Of a stretch of 64,000 nt of DNA, positions 23,584 through 33,554 are shown piece by piece. The notes beneath the pieces are model-generated. The model had not been told where the DNA came from. It saw only the letters and a program-made list of their open reading frames with translations, and did not search any database. The first letter of the stretch is position 1. Every line of letters starts with the position of its first letter. A program made the translations under genes and the position numbers. The stretch is from assembly GCF_029407905.1 (NCBI RefSeq), contig NC_073643.1, positions 29,168,001-29,232,000 of the forward strand, read 5' to 3'. The DNA comes from Bubalus kerabau. Lineage: Eukaryota > Chordata > Mammalia > Artiodactyla > Bovidae.

Positions 23584-24621
23584 TTCAGTTCAGTTCAGTC
23601 ACTCAGTCATGTATGATACTTTGCAACCCCATGAACTGCAGCATGCCAGGCTTCCCTGTCCATCATCAATTCCTGGAGTTTACCCAAACTCATGTCCAAT
23701 TAGTCAGTGATGCCATCCAACGATCAAATCCTCTGTTGTCCCATTCTACTGCCTACAGCCTTTCCCAGCATCAGGGTCTTTTCAGATGAGTTGGCTCTTC
23801 ACATCAGGTGGCCAGAGTATTGGAGTTTCAGCTTCAGCATCAGTCCTTCCAATGAATATTCAGGACATATTTCCTTTAGGATTGACTGGTTTGATCTCCT
23901 TGCAGTCCAATAGACTCTCAAGAGTCTTCTCCAACACCACAGTTCAAAAGCATCAATTCTTTGGCGCTCAGCTTTCTTTATAGTCCAACTCTCACATCCA
24001 TACATGACTAATGGAAATACCATAGCTTTGACCAGATGGACCTTTGTGGGCAAAGTGATGTCTCTGCTTTTTAATATGCTGTCTAGGTTGGTCATAACTT
24101 TCCTTCCAAGAGCAAGTGTCTTTTAATTTCATAGCTGCCATCACCATCTGCAGTGATTTTGGAGCCCAAAAAATAAAGTCTGTCACTGTTTCCATTGTTT
24201 CCCCATCTATTTGCCATGAAGTAATGGGACCAGATGCCATGATCTTGGTTTTCTGAATGTTGAGTTTTAAGCCAACTTTTTTACTCTCCTCTTTCACTTT
24301 TCTCAAGAGGTTCTTTAGTTCCTCTTCTCTTTCTGCCATAAGGGTGGTGTCATCTGCATGTCTGAGGTTATTGATGCTTCTCCTGGCAAACTTGGTTCCA
24401 GCTTGTGCTTCATCCAGTCCAACATTTCTCATGATGTACTCTGCATATAAGTTAAATAAGCAGAGTGACAATATACAGCCTTGACGTACTCCTTTCCCTA
24501 TTTGGAACCAGTCTGTTGTTCCATGTCCAGTTCTAACTGTTGCTTCTTGACCTGCATACAGATTTCTCAGGAGGCAGATCAAGTCATCTGGTATTCCCAT
24601 CTCTTTAAGAATTTTCCACAG
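23584..24621 (-). mobile_element. BovB LINE, 5' truncated, nested in L1M
   Basis: The element is bracketed by aaccatgtgg (23574-23583) and aaccctgtgg (24622-24631), a 10-bp target duplication with one mismatch, so its limits are well defined. It contains the RT domain from 'WKILKEMGIP' to the C-terminus. The L1 sequence on each side joins smoothly if BovB is removed. Confidence 0.95.
23799..24621 (-). pseudogene. BovB reverse-transcriptase pseudogene
   Basis: Two frames: 24621 down to about 24107, then 24095 to 23799. The fingers-palm part is readable, but the catalytic box is RHADD instead of RYADD, the aromatic residue before the two aspartates being lost. The frame breaks near 24110, where a base is missing in ctgcagtcaccatct/ccttccaaggagc-type sequence. 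The open frame that appears to start at 24675 takes its first ~18 codons from flanking L1M and is not a BovB start. Inactive. Confidence 0.9.
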
Positions 24622-25029
24622 AACCCTGTGGTAGTTCTGTTTATCTGTTTGAAGATCCACCAAGCTGTTTTTCATAGCAGCTGCAGCATTTTATATTGCC
24701 ACCAGCAATTGAAAAGGATTCCAATTTTTCCACATTCGCCCCAATGTTTGTTATTTTCTGTCCTTTTTTGATATTAACTATCCTAATCAATGTGAGGTGA
24801 TTTATCTTTGTGGACTTGATTTGCATTTTTTAAGTGACTAGTGACATCAATCATCATTTTGTGTGCTTGTTTCTCACTGTGCATCTTCTTTGGATAAATG
24901 TTCTAGTCCTTTGCTCATTTTTGAATTAGGTTAGTTGGTTAATTTTGTTATGGGTGAGTTGTAGGAATTCTTTGTATGTTCTGAATATTAATGTCTTATC
25001 ATACATATTATTGGGAAACATTATCTGCC

Positions 25030-25225
25030 ATTCCTTGTAGCTCAGTGGGTAATGAATCTGCCTGCAATGCAGGGGACCTGGGTTTGATTCCTGGGTGGGA
25101 AAGATCCCCTGGAGAAGGAAATAGCAACCTACTCCAGTATCCTTGCCTTGAGAATCCCATGGACAGGTTACCCTGTCCATGGTTGCAAGAGGTAGATAAG
25201 TCTTAGCTACTAAACCACCACCACC
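25030..25225 (+). mobile_element. Bov-tA SINE nested in L1M
   Basis: The tRNA-like head 'tagctcagtgggtaatgaatctgcctgc' is followed by the body to 'gttgcaagaggtagataagtc' and a (CCA)n tail. The heptamer atctgcc at 25023-25029 and 25226-25232 flanks it. Confidence 0.88.
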
Positions 25226-26460
25226 ATCTGCCTATCAGTAGGCAGGCTGCCTTTCATTTTCTAGACAGTTTTCTATGTATGCATAAAAGTTTTAAAATTT
25301 TGATAAAATCCAGTTCATTAGTTCATCCAACATTTCTGTTCAAACAACATTTCTGTTGTTGTCCCCTGGGTGTCTGGTGTTATATTCAAGCAGTCATTGC
25401 CCAGTTCATTGCCCACTTTCCCTGTGTCTTCTTCTATGGTTTCTTTAGTTTTAGCACTTAAGGTCTCTGATCTATTTTGAATTAAATTTTTTACATGGTG
25501 TTAGGTAAGGGTCCAGCTACATATTCTTTGCATAAGGATATACAATTTTTCCAGCACTATTTAAAGAGTACATTTTTCCACCTACTGTCCTTGACACTGA
25601 TTTTGTATTAATAAATAAATTGACAATATATGTGAAAGTTTATTTCTGTGATCTTTTCTATTTCCTTGGTCTGTATATCTGTCGTTATGCCAGAACCACA
25701 CTATTTTGATTAATATAACTTTGTAGTAAGTTTTGAAACTAGGAATCATGAGTCCTCCAACTTTGTTACTCTTTTCAAAATTGTTTGGCTGTTTGGAGTC
25801 CCTTGATATACTCTATGAACTTTTAGGTGGGCTTTTCTGCTTTTGAAAATAAATCTTGGAATTTTCATAAAGATTGCATTGAATTTATATATTTTTTGGA
25901 TTGTATTGCCATTTTAACAATATTAAGTCTTCTAATCCATGAATACTGGTTGTCTTTGCATGTATTTAGATCTTTAATTTCTCCTAGCAGTGTTTTGTAG
26001 TTTTCACTGTACAAATATTTTGCCTCTGTAATTAAATTTATTTCTAGTTATTTTATTCTTTTTGATGTTACTATGAATAGAATTTTCTTTATTTCCTTTT
26101 ACATTGGTTCTTGTTAGTGCAAAAAAAATGCAACTGATTTTTGTGCATTCAGCTTTGACTTGCTACTTTGTTGAATTTGTCTATGAGCTCTGATAGACTT
26201 TGCCTGTGTGTATGTGCCCAGAAATGTGTACTCTTTAAGACTTTCTACATACAAGATAGTGTCTTCTGAGATCAGAGAAAATCTTGCTTTTGGCTTTAAT
26301 TACTTTCTCTTGCCTAAATGCTCTGAGTAAAATTTCAGTACTAGCTGATAGAAGTGGTAAAAGTGAGTATCCTTGTCTTGTTCCTAATCTTAAAGGAAAA
26401 ACCTTTAGTGTTTATTCAGTATAATGTTAGCCACAGGTTTTTTCAACATATGCAATATAA

Positions 26461-26790
26461 GAAATGACTTTTGGGGACCTACATTCCTGAATTCATTTTA
26501 CTAATGAATTGTATAAATCAGTTAAGTTCTATAAATTCAGTAGGGAGTATACTGAGTTGTATACTCCCTTCTGAATTCATTTTATTAATGAATTGTATAA
26601 GTTATTTAAGTTCTGTAAATTCAGTATACTGAGTTGTATACTCCCTACTGAATTCATTTTATTAATGCACTGTAAGTTAAATAAGTTCTGTAAATTCTGT
26701 ATACTCCCTACTGAATTTATAGAACTTAAATAACTTATACAATGCATTAATATAATGATTTTGGGAATATAAGTCCCCAAACATCATTTC
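26461..26790. repeat. 330-bp palindromic element with amplified centre
   Basis: The 92-bp arm 26461-26552 pairs without gaps with 26699-26790, both running gaaatga...gtatac from their outer ends; I count about 15 mismatches. Between the arms lie partial copies of the same unit, so the stem-and-tandem body reads unit 26488-26570 (83 bp), 26571-26647 (77 bp) and 26648-26710 (63 bp) head to tail, followed by the inverted copy. An inner perfect hairpin gggagtatac/gtatactccc sits at 26543-26568. No coding capacity. It may be a MITE-like palindrome whose middle was amplified, or a replication-fork inversion; I do not recognise the family. Confidence 0.88.
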
Positions 26791-27149
26791 TATAGTGGCT
26801 TTATGTATTCATTACAGAAGACTCAAACAAGAATGGATTTAATAAGACTTGGGTTTCTTTTTCTCTTATGTCACGTCAGAGTCTGAAGTCTTATATAGTA
26901 ATAGTTTTACCAAAACTTTAGGAGGCAAATTTTCTGATATTTGGTTCTCTGTATTTTTAGGACAGCATTGTACTTATAGAATGTAGGTACCAAGACTATT
27001 TGGGTCAAGGGGCTAAGATCTTTTCATGATAAATTCCTTTGGAAACCCCATCTAATTACTTCTTTTTTATTGATTAAATAGACTTATTTTTTGTTCACTG
27101 AAGAATTTGCTAATATAGTTATGAGAACATGTACACGTGTGGTTTACTT
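26791..27149. other. unassigned DNA, possibly ancient repeat
   Basis: 'tttctctcttatgtcacgtcagagtctgaag' faintly recalls an old mammalian repeat, but nothing firm can be said. Confidence 0.3.
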
Positions 27150-27219
27150 TTTTTTTAAATTGGAGTGTAGTTTCTTTACAATGTTAGTTTCTGCTGTATC
27201 TTGAAGTGAGTCATCTACG

Positions 27220-27256
<37 letters not shown>

Positions 27257-27605
27257 CCCCTCCCTCTTGGATCTCCCTCCCACCACCCACGTATCCCACC
27301 CAGCTCGGTCACCACCGAGCACCAAGTTGAGCCCCTGTACTATAGAGCAGGTTCCCACTAGCTCTCTGTTTTACACAGGGTAGTGTATATATGCCAATGC
27401 AAATCTCCCAGTTCATTCCACACCCTCTCCCCCAACCCGTATCCACACATCTGTTCTCTACATCTGCATCTGTATTCCTGCCCTACGGGTAGATTCATCT
27501 GTACCCTTTTCCTAGATTACACATATATGTATTAATATACAATATTTGTTTTTCTCTTTCTGACTAACTTCCCTCTGTATGACAGTCTTTAAGTTTGCTT
27601 ACATC
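27150..27605 (-). mobile_element. L1 3' end (3' UTR), antisense
   Basis: 'ggagtgtagtttctttacaatgtt' at the left, the Y-rich UTR, and 'agattacacatatatgtattaatatac..ttctctttctgac' at the right are the reverse complement of the end of ORF2 and the 3' UTR of an artiodactyl L1. An (AC)n run sits inside it. Confidence 0.82.
27223..27250. repeat. (AC)14 microsatellite
   Basis: Fourteen uninterrupted AC units inside the L1 UTR. Probably polymorphic. Confidence 0.95.
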
Positions 27606-27934
27606 TCACAGGCTAGAATCTATTTGCATGGACACCTATATAGGCAAAGAATGCAAGACAGTGCAGTTTTTAAGGTGGTTAGTTCTTCAAATCAAAGAGG
27701 AATGATAAAATGGTTCGTGTGAGGATAACATTTATTCTATGTCATTTTGCTTCTTCATAAAACAGAGAAGAAATATTAGTATCAAATTAATGTGTGCATA
27801 TGCCTGATATAAAATAAGTATTTATGCAAAAAATGAATAACTGCATAGAAGTTCTTGAAGTGAAAATATCAGAAAGTTGATTTCAGCCATATGTTCCATT
27901 TTGCTTTAAGAGTAATATTAACAATAACAGAATT
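27606..27934. other. unique AT-rich DNA
   Basis: No supported feature. Confidence 0.5.
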
Positions 27935-27959
27935 AACAATTCTTTCCGTTCAGTTCAGT

Positions 27960-30035
27960 TCAGAAGGTCAGTCGTGTCTGACTCTTTGCAACCCCATGAA
28001 TCACAGCACCCCAGGCCTCCCTGTCCATCACCAACTCCCAGAGTTCACTTAAACTCATGTCCATCGAGTTGGTGATGTCTTTCAGCCATCTCATCCTCTG
28101 TCGTCCCCTTCTCCTCTTGCCCCCAATCCTTCCCAGCATCAGGTTCTTTTCCAATGAGTCAACTCTTCGCATGAGGTGGACAAAGTATCGGAGTTTCAGC
28201 TTCAGCATCAGTCCTTCCAATGAACACCCAGGACTGATCTCCTTTAGGATGGACTGGTCGGATCTCCTTGCAGTCCAAGGGACTCTCAAGAGTCTTCTCC
28301 AACACCACAGTTCAAAAGCATCAATTCTTTGGCTTTCAGCTTTCTTCAGAGTCCAACTCTCACATCCATACATGACTACTGGAAAAACCATAGCCTTGAC
28401 TAGATGGACTTTTGCAGGCAAAGTAATATCTCTGCTTTTGAATATGCTATCTAGGTTGGTCATAACTTTCCTTCCAAGGAGCAAGTGTCTTTTAATTTCA
28501 TGGCTGCAGTCACCATCTGCAGTGATTTTGGAGCCCCCAAAAATAAAGTCAGCCACTGTTTCCACTGTTTCCCCATCTATTTGCCATGAAGTGAGGGGAC
28601 CAGATGCCATGATCTTCGTTTTCTGAATGTTGAGCTTTAAGCCAACTTTTTCACTCTCCTCTTTCACTTTCATCAAGCGGCTTTCTAGTTCCTCTTCACT
28701 TTCTGCCATAAGGGTGGTATTATCTGCATATCTGAGGTTATTGACATTTCTCCCAGCAATCTTGATTCCAGCTTGTCCTTCTTCCAGCCCAGCGTTTCTC
28801 ATGATGTACTCTGCATATAAGTTAAATAAGCAGGGTGACAATATACAGCCTTGACGTACTCCTTTTCCTAGTTGGAGCCAGTCTGTTGTTTCATGTCCAG
28901 TTCTAACTGTTGCTTCCTGACCTGCATATAGGTTTCTCAAGAGGCTGGTCAGCTGGGCTGGTATTCCCATCTCTTTCAGAATTTTCCACAGTTTATTGTG
29001 ATCCACACAGTCAAAGGCTTTGGCACAGTCAATAAGGAGAAATAGATGTTTTTCTGGAAGTCTCTTGCTTTTTCAATGATCCAGCAGATGTTGGTAATTT
29101 GATCTCTGGTTCCTCTGCCTTTTCTAAAACCAGCTTGAACATCTGGAAGTTCCTGGTTCACATATTGCTTAAGCCTTGCTTGGAGAATTTTGAGCATTCT
29201 TTTACTAACATGTGAGATGAGTGCAATTGTGCAGTAGTTTGAGCGTTCTTTGGCATTGCCTTTCTTTGGGATTGGAATGAAAACTGACCTTTTCCAGTCC
29301 TATGGCCACTGCTGAGTTTTCCAAATTTGCTGAAATACTGGTGCAGCACTTTCACAGCATCATCTTTCAGGATTTGAAATAGCTCAACTGGAATTCCATC
29401 ACCTCCACTAGCTTTGTTCGTAGTGATGCTTTCTAAGGCCCACTTGACTTCACATTCCAGGATGTCTGGCTCTAGGTCAGTGATCACACCATCGTGATTA
29501 TCTTGGTCATGAAGCTCTTTTTTGTACAGTTCTTCTGTGTATTCTTGCCACCTCTTCTTAATATCTTCTGCTTCTGTTAGGTCCATACCATTTCTGTCCT
29601 TTATTGAGCCCATCTTTGCATGAAATTTTCCCTTGGTATCTCCAATTTTCTTGAAGAGATCTCTAATCTTTCCCATTCTGTTTTTTCCCTCTATTTCTTT
29701 GCATTGATTGTTGAGGAAGGCTGTCTTATCTCTTCTTGCTATTCTTTGGAACTCTACATTCAGACGCTTATATCTTTCCTTTTCTCCTTTGCTTTTTACT
29801 TCTCTTCTTTTCACAGCTATTTGTAAGGCTTCATGACAGCCATTTTGCTTTTTTTTGCATTTCTTTTCCATGAGGATGGTCTTGCTCTCTGACTCCTGTA
29901 CAATGTCACAAACCTCCGTCCATAGTTCATCAGGCACTCTGTCTATCAGATCTAGTCCCTTAAATCTATTTCTCACTTCCACTGTATAATCATAAGAGAT
30001 TTGATTTAGGTCATACCTGAATGGTCTAGTGGTTT
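27960..30035 (-). pseudogene. BovB RT pseudogene (3' segment of the inverted copy)
   Basis: Three overlapping frames cover the linker (30108-29158), part of the fingers (29197-28976) and the palm-to-C-terminus (29006-27960, 348 codons, the longest BovB frame in the window). In the last frame the catalytic box reads RYADN: the second aspartate codon is aat (about 28727-28735 on the plus strand), so the polymerase would be dead even if translated. Frameshifts near 29035 ('aaatagatgtt') and 29310 separate the frames. Motif A region reads 'LLTVPKPLT' out of frame at the shift. Confidence 0.92.
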
Positions 30036-30040
30036 TCCCA

Positions 30041-30994
30041 ATGCAAGATGGTTGGGTCATGGTGGAGAGGTCTGACAGAATGTGGTCCACTGGAGAAGGG
30101 AATGGCAAACCACTTCAGTATTCTTGCCTTGAGAACCCCATGAACAGTATGAAAAGGCAAAATGATAGGATACTGAAAGGGGAACTCCCCAGGTCAGTAG
30201 GTGCCCAATATGCTACTGGAGATGAATGGAGAAATAACTCCAGAAAGAATGAAGGGATGGAACCAAAGTAAAAATAATACCCAGTTGTGGATGTGACTGG
30301 TGATAGAAGCAAGGTCCAATCCTGTAAAGAGAGATGGCAAGAGTGAACTTCGACATTCTAGGAATCAGCGAACTGAAATGGACTGGCGTGGATGAATTTA
30401 ACTCAGATAACCATTATATCTATTACTGTGGGCAGGAATCCCTAATGGAGTAGCCATCATGGTCAACAAAAGAGTCTGAAATGCAGTACTTGGATGCAAT
30501 CTCAAAAATGACAGAATGATCTCTGTTAGTTTCCAATGCAAACCATTTAATATCATGGTAATCCAAGCCTATGCCCCAACCAGTAATGCTGAAGACACTG
30601 AAGTTGAATGGTTCTATGAAGACCTAAAACCTTTAAGAACTAACACCCAAAAAAGATGTCCTTTTCATTTTAGGAGACAGGAATGCAAAAGTAGGAAGTC
30701 AAGAAACATCTGGAGTAACAGGCAAATTTGGCCTTGGAGTACGGAATGAAGCAGGGCAAAGGCTAGTAGAGTTTTGCCAAGAGAACGCGCTGGTCATAGC
30801 AAACACCCTCTTCCAACAACACAAGAGATGACTACACATGGACATTACCAGATGGTCAACACTGAAATCAGATTGATTTTATTCTTTGCAGCCAAAGATG
30901 GAGAAGCTCTATACAGTCAGCAAAAACAAGACTGAGAGCTGACTGTGGCTCAGATCATGAACTCCTTATTGCCAAATTCAGACTTAAATTGAAG
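30041..30994 (+). pseudogene. BovB endonuclease pseudogene (inverted 5' segment)
   Basis: Sense-strand remnant of the APE-like endonuclease that nicks target DNA. 'LGISELKWTG' and 'YIYYCGQES' are readable from about 30355, and 'SKPMPQPVM'/'VIQAYAPTSN' from 30516-30600 in a shifted frame. The block matching GDWNAKVG reads GDRNAKVG. A deletion after gggcaggaatccc removes the usual RRNGVA residues, and several stops and shifts follow. The 5' end keeps about 270 bp of leader including 'gtggagaggtctgacagaatg'. Confidence 0.9.
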
Positions 30995-31005
30995 AACAAT
31001 TCTTT

Positions 31006-31899
31006 AAATTATTCAAATGAAAATGTTGCATTTGCCTGGTTCAAGTGAGTGGAAAAATTTAATAAACCTCCCAGTGTCACTCTATAATCCCATTATTGTT
31101 TCATTCAACATTAAACAATTAAGCTTAATAGAAAAAAATAAATTGAAGGAGGTATATTTAAGAATATACACATACACAAATATTCATTGAAGGGTTTTGT
31201 ATCGCAGAGTTTTTTTATTTATATGGTCTATTGAAAACTTACCCCAGTTTCTCATTTCCCCTACAATTTCATTAATATACTTTAAGTCAGGAAGATTCTT
31301 GGAAGGCAGTGCCTTCGAGTAGCCAATCATTTTTCACTTCAAAAATTAAAACACTATTTACTCTTGCTTTCTACATGCAGTCATTGAAGAATGCAAATTA
31401 CACAATTAGATGCATTTTGTTGCTCAAATGAAAATTCCATATACCAAAGTCTCAGCTCAAGAGTGCCAGTTGGTAAAACCCAACCTCAGACCCTGCACTG
31501 CATACTAATTTGTATTTTTGCTTAAATCTTTCCTACTTGAAGGCCTAAAGTATCACACTTCATCGTAAGTATTGTTTTCTTAGAATGGTTTTGATTTCTA
31601 ACTAAGTGGTAAGTGATGAATTGAGGTTAGATAGTTAGATTCACTGAGTGTTGAAATGTTGCTTCCTACTGTTTTCCTTTTACATCACAAGATAAAAATG
31701 AATCAAAATGAGAGATACAGTATAGCATGAGAAATAGTGCTACTTTAAATGAATCTCTCAGTACAAATCAGAAAATCTCTTTATAAAAATATCAAAATTT
31801 TTCAAATCCTATAGAATAACAGAATTTAAATCTTTTCACTTATTATTTCTGAAGTTCTGTCATAACAAGCTCAGATATTTTATAATTGTATTGCAATGG
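31006..31899. other. unique AT-rich DNA
   Basis: No recognised gene or repeat. Confidence 0.5.
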
Positions 31900-32205
31900 C
31901 AAATATTTATTGAACATAAACTTAGAATATTTCCTCTGTTAAAAGTTTATCTTATCACATTTAATCTTTATAAAAACTCTATAAGATAGGCAATTTAATC
32001 TCCATTTTTTAAAAATTTTATTTTATTTTTAAACTTTACAAAATTGTATTAGTTTTGCCAAATATCAAAATGAATCTGCCACAGGTATACATATAAATGA
32101 ATTTACTCAGCCATAGAACTAAAAAGTTAATAGATGATTTGAATCCAGGATTGGACTGCAGATGATCTTTATTTAAAACTCATTATCTTAACCGTTATGT
32201 TATAT
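31900..32205 (-). mobile_element. MIR remnant split by an L1 end
   Basis: 'aatctttataaaaactctataagataggcaatttaatctccattttt' before the L1 piece, and 'gaatccaggattggactgcag...cttaaccgttatg' after it, together follow a minus-strand MIR. Confidence 0.7.
32005..32096 (-). mobile_element. bovid L1 3'-terminal fragment
   Basis: T/A-rich tail at left, then 'ttgtattagttttgccaaatatcaaaatgaatctgccac' and 'aggtatacat': the reverse complement of the same L1 3' end seen sense at 14020-14085. It has inserted into the MIR. Confidence 0.88.
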
Positions 32206-33046
32206 GTACTCATTGGAATACACATTGTATTAGCTGAAATACATATATACATATTTGCACATGTAGTAGTTCCTATGTATCTGTATACCAAAAATAGGAA
32301 AACTCTTCTTAGCATATATTAAGATGCAAAATTAATTAACAGAGAAAGGTTTAAAACAGTAATTTATTGATATTTAGGTCACTTAGACCAGTGTATAAAT
32401 CATATCATTCAAGAGACAAGTTGATGCACTTATTAAAAGTTAATACTTTAGAGACCCAAAAAATATTGATTAGGATTGGTTTAACTCAAATTGAATCTGA
32501 CCATGTCTTCCTTCATTCTTTAGTGATATGAAAAGTGTTGCCCAAGTAACAGAATAAGATTTAGTAGAGGATAATTCTATCTATAAAATTCTAGATTCAT
32601 GTATATCAGACAAAAAAAACCTGGTTTAGAATGAATCAGTTATTCCAAGGAACTGTATTAAAAATAAAATTATGTCTTACCATAATATTCTTTACTAAAA
32701 AGTCAAATCTTCAAGTAGTTGTATTTAACAAGACCCATCTGGTATAATTTACTAAACTACCAACAGATATTTATCTTTCTAAATTGGTGCCATTATTTTA
32801 GGCCTTAAATCTTGCCATGCAGCGTAAAATATAACATAATTGTACAAGAAACATTAATCCTTTCAAAAATTTAAATCACTAACAGAGCTTAAAAAAACTG
32901 AAAACAATGGGATGGTTACTGATCTCAAAGTTTTCACATGATAGAGGATATATTTTAACCTAGTTTATCCCCATACAAAGATAACCACTGTGGACCCTAT
33001 AGTGTGTCTTATTGTAGTCAAAGTCTAAATTCCTTCTTACTATTGA
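32206..33046. other. unique AT-rich DNA
   Basis: No recognised gene or repeat. Confidence 0.5.
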
Positions 33047-33159
33047 TTAGATCAGTGGTCTCTAACCTTTGTGGCACCAGTGACCAGTTTTGTGGAAGAA
33101 TTTTGCCTCTGAGTGGGTTCCAGGAGCGGGGATATTTTGGGGATGATTCAGCTACATTC
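33047..33159 (+). mobile_element. MER-type DNA transposon fragment
   Basis: 'cagtggtctctaacctttgtggcaccagtgaccagttttgtggaag' through 'ggatattttggggatgattca' is one end of a widespread non-autonomous MER element with a cagnggt terminal repeat. The rest is cut off by the Bov-A2 insertion. Subfamily not assigned. Confidence 0.55.
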
Positions 33160-33427
33160 GGAGAAGGCAATGGAACCCACTCCAGTATTCTTGCCTGAAA
33201 AATCCCATGGATAGAGGAGCCTGGTAGGCTGCAGACCATGCGGTCTCTAAGGGTCGGACATGACTGAGTGACTTCACTTTCACTTTTCACTTTCATTCAT
33301 TGGAGAAGGAAATGGCAACCCACTCCAGTGTTCTTGCCTGGAGAATCCCAGGGATGGGGGAGCCTGGTGGGCTGCCATCTACGGGGTTGCAGAGTCGGAC
33401 ACGACTGAAGCGACTTAGCAGTAGCAG
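33160..33427 (+). mobile_element. Bov-A2 dimeric SINE
   Basis: The sense dimer starts 'ggagaaggcaatgg', has the linker 'cttcactttcacttttcactttcattcattgg' and ends 'gaagcgacttagcagtagcag'. No convincing target duplication. Confidence 0.92.
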
Positions 33428-33554
33428 TCAAAAACCCTACAGTAGAAATGTAAGCTGTTTCAGTGTATCTTGGTACAAAGATGTCTTTATCTTATGAAGA
33501 TGAAACATCAAAAGGATTTTAAAATCATGTTAGATTGCATCTTTGCTGAAAGTA

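Larger units (their letters stand above)
22800..26460 (-). mobile_element. old L1M LINE (3' half), antisense, host of three insertions
   Basis: Apart from three nested insertions, the sequence follows the reverse complement of an L1M element. The 3' UTR ('gataaaatataagtaacataaactttacc', 'ttccaaggttgatccagg', 'ttaaggctgaataatatttc') is followed by the ORF2 C-terminal half up to 'gtaaaagtgagtatccttgtcttgttcc' at 26360-26390. All reading frames are destroyed. The insertions are a Bov-tA at 23262, a BovB at 23584 and a Bov-tA at 25030, so L1M is the oldest layer. Its 5' edge coincides with the palindromic element at 26461. Confidence 0.85.
27946..30994 (-). mobile_element. near full-length BovB with inverted 5' segment (twin priming)
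   Basis: Two BovB pieces meet head to head. 27946-30040 is minus strand and runs from the 3' (ctgaa)n end back to the start of the linker after the endonuclease. 30041-30994 is plus strand and runs from the 5' UTR/start region through the endonuclease to 'gacttaaattgaagaa'. In the uninterrupted copy at 57196-57212 these two ends are neighbours separated by only about 4 bases, so the pieces are complementary parts of one element. The perfect 11-mer aacaattcttt flanks the whole (27935-27945 and 30995-31005), showing a single integration. This is the signature of twin priming. Confidence 0.93.

Noticed and set aside
23992..24675. 227-codon BovB frame starting at 24675
   Set aside because: Only the part below 24621 is BovB. 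The first ~18 codons come from the flanking antisense L1M beyond the target duplication, so the start is fortuitous.
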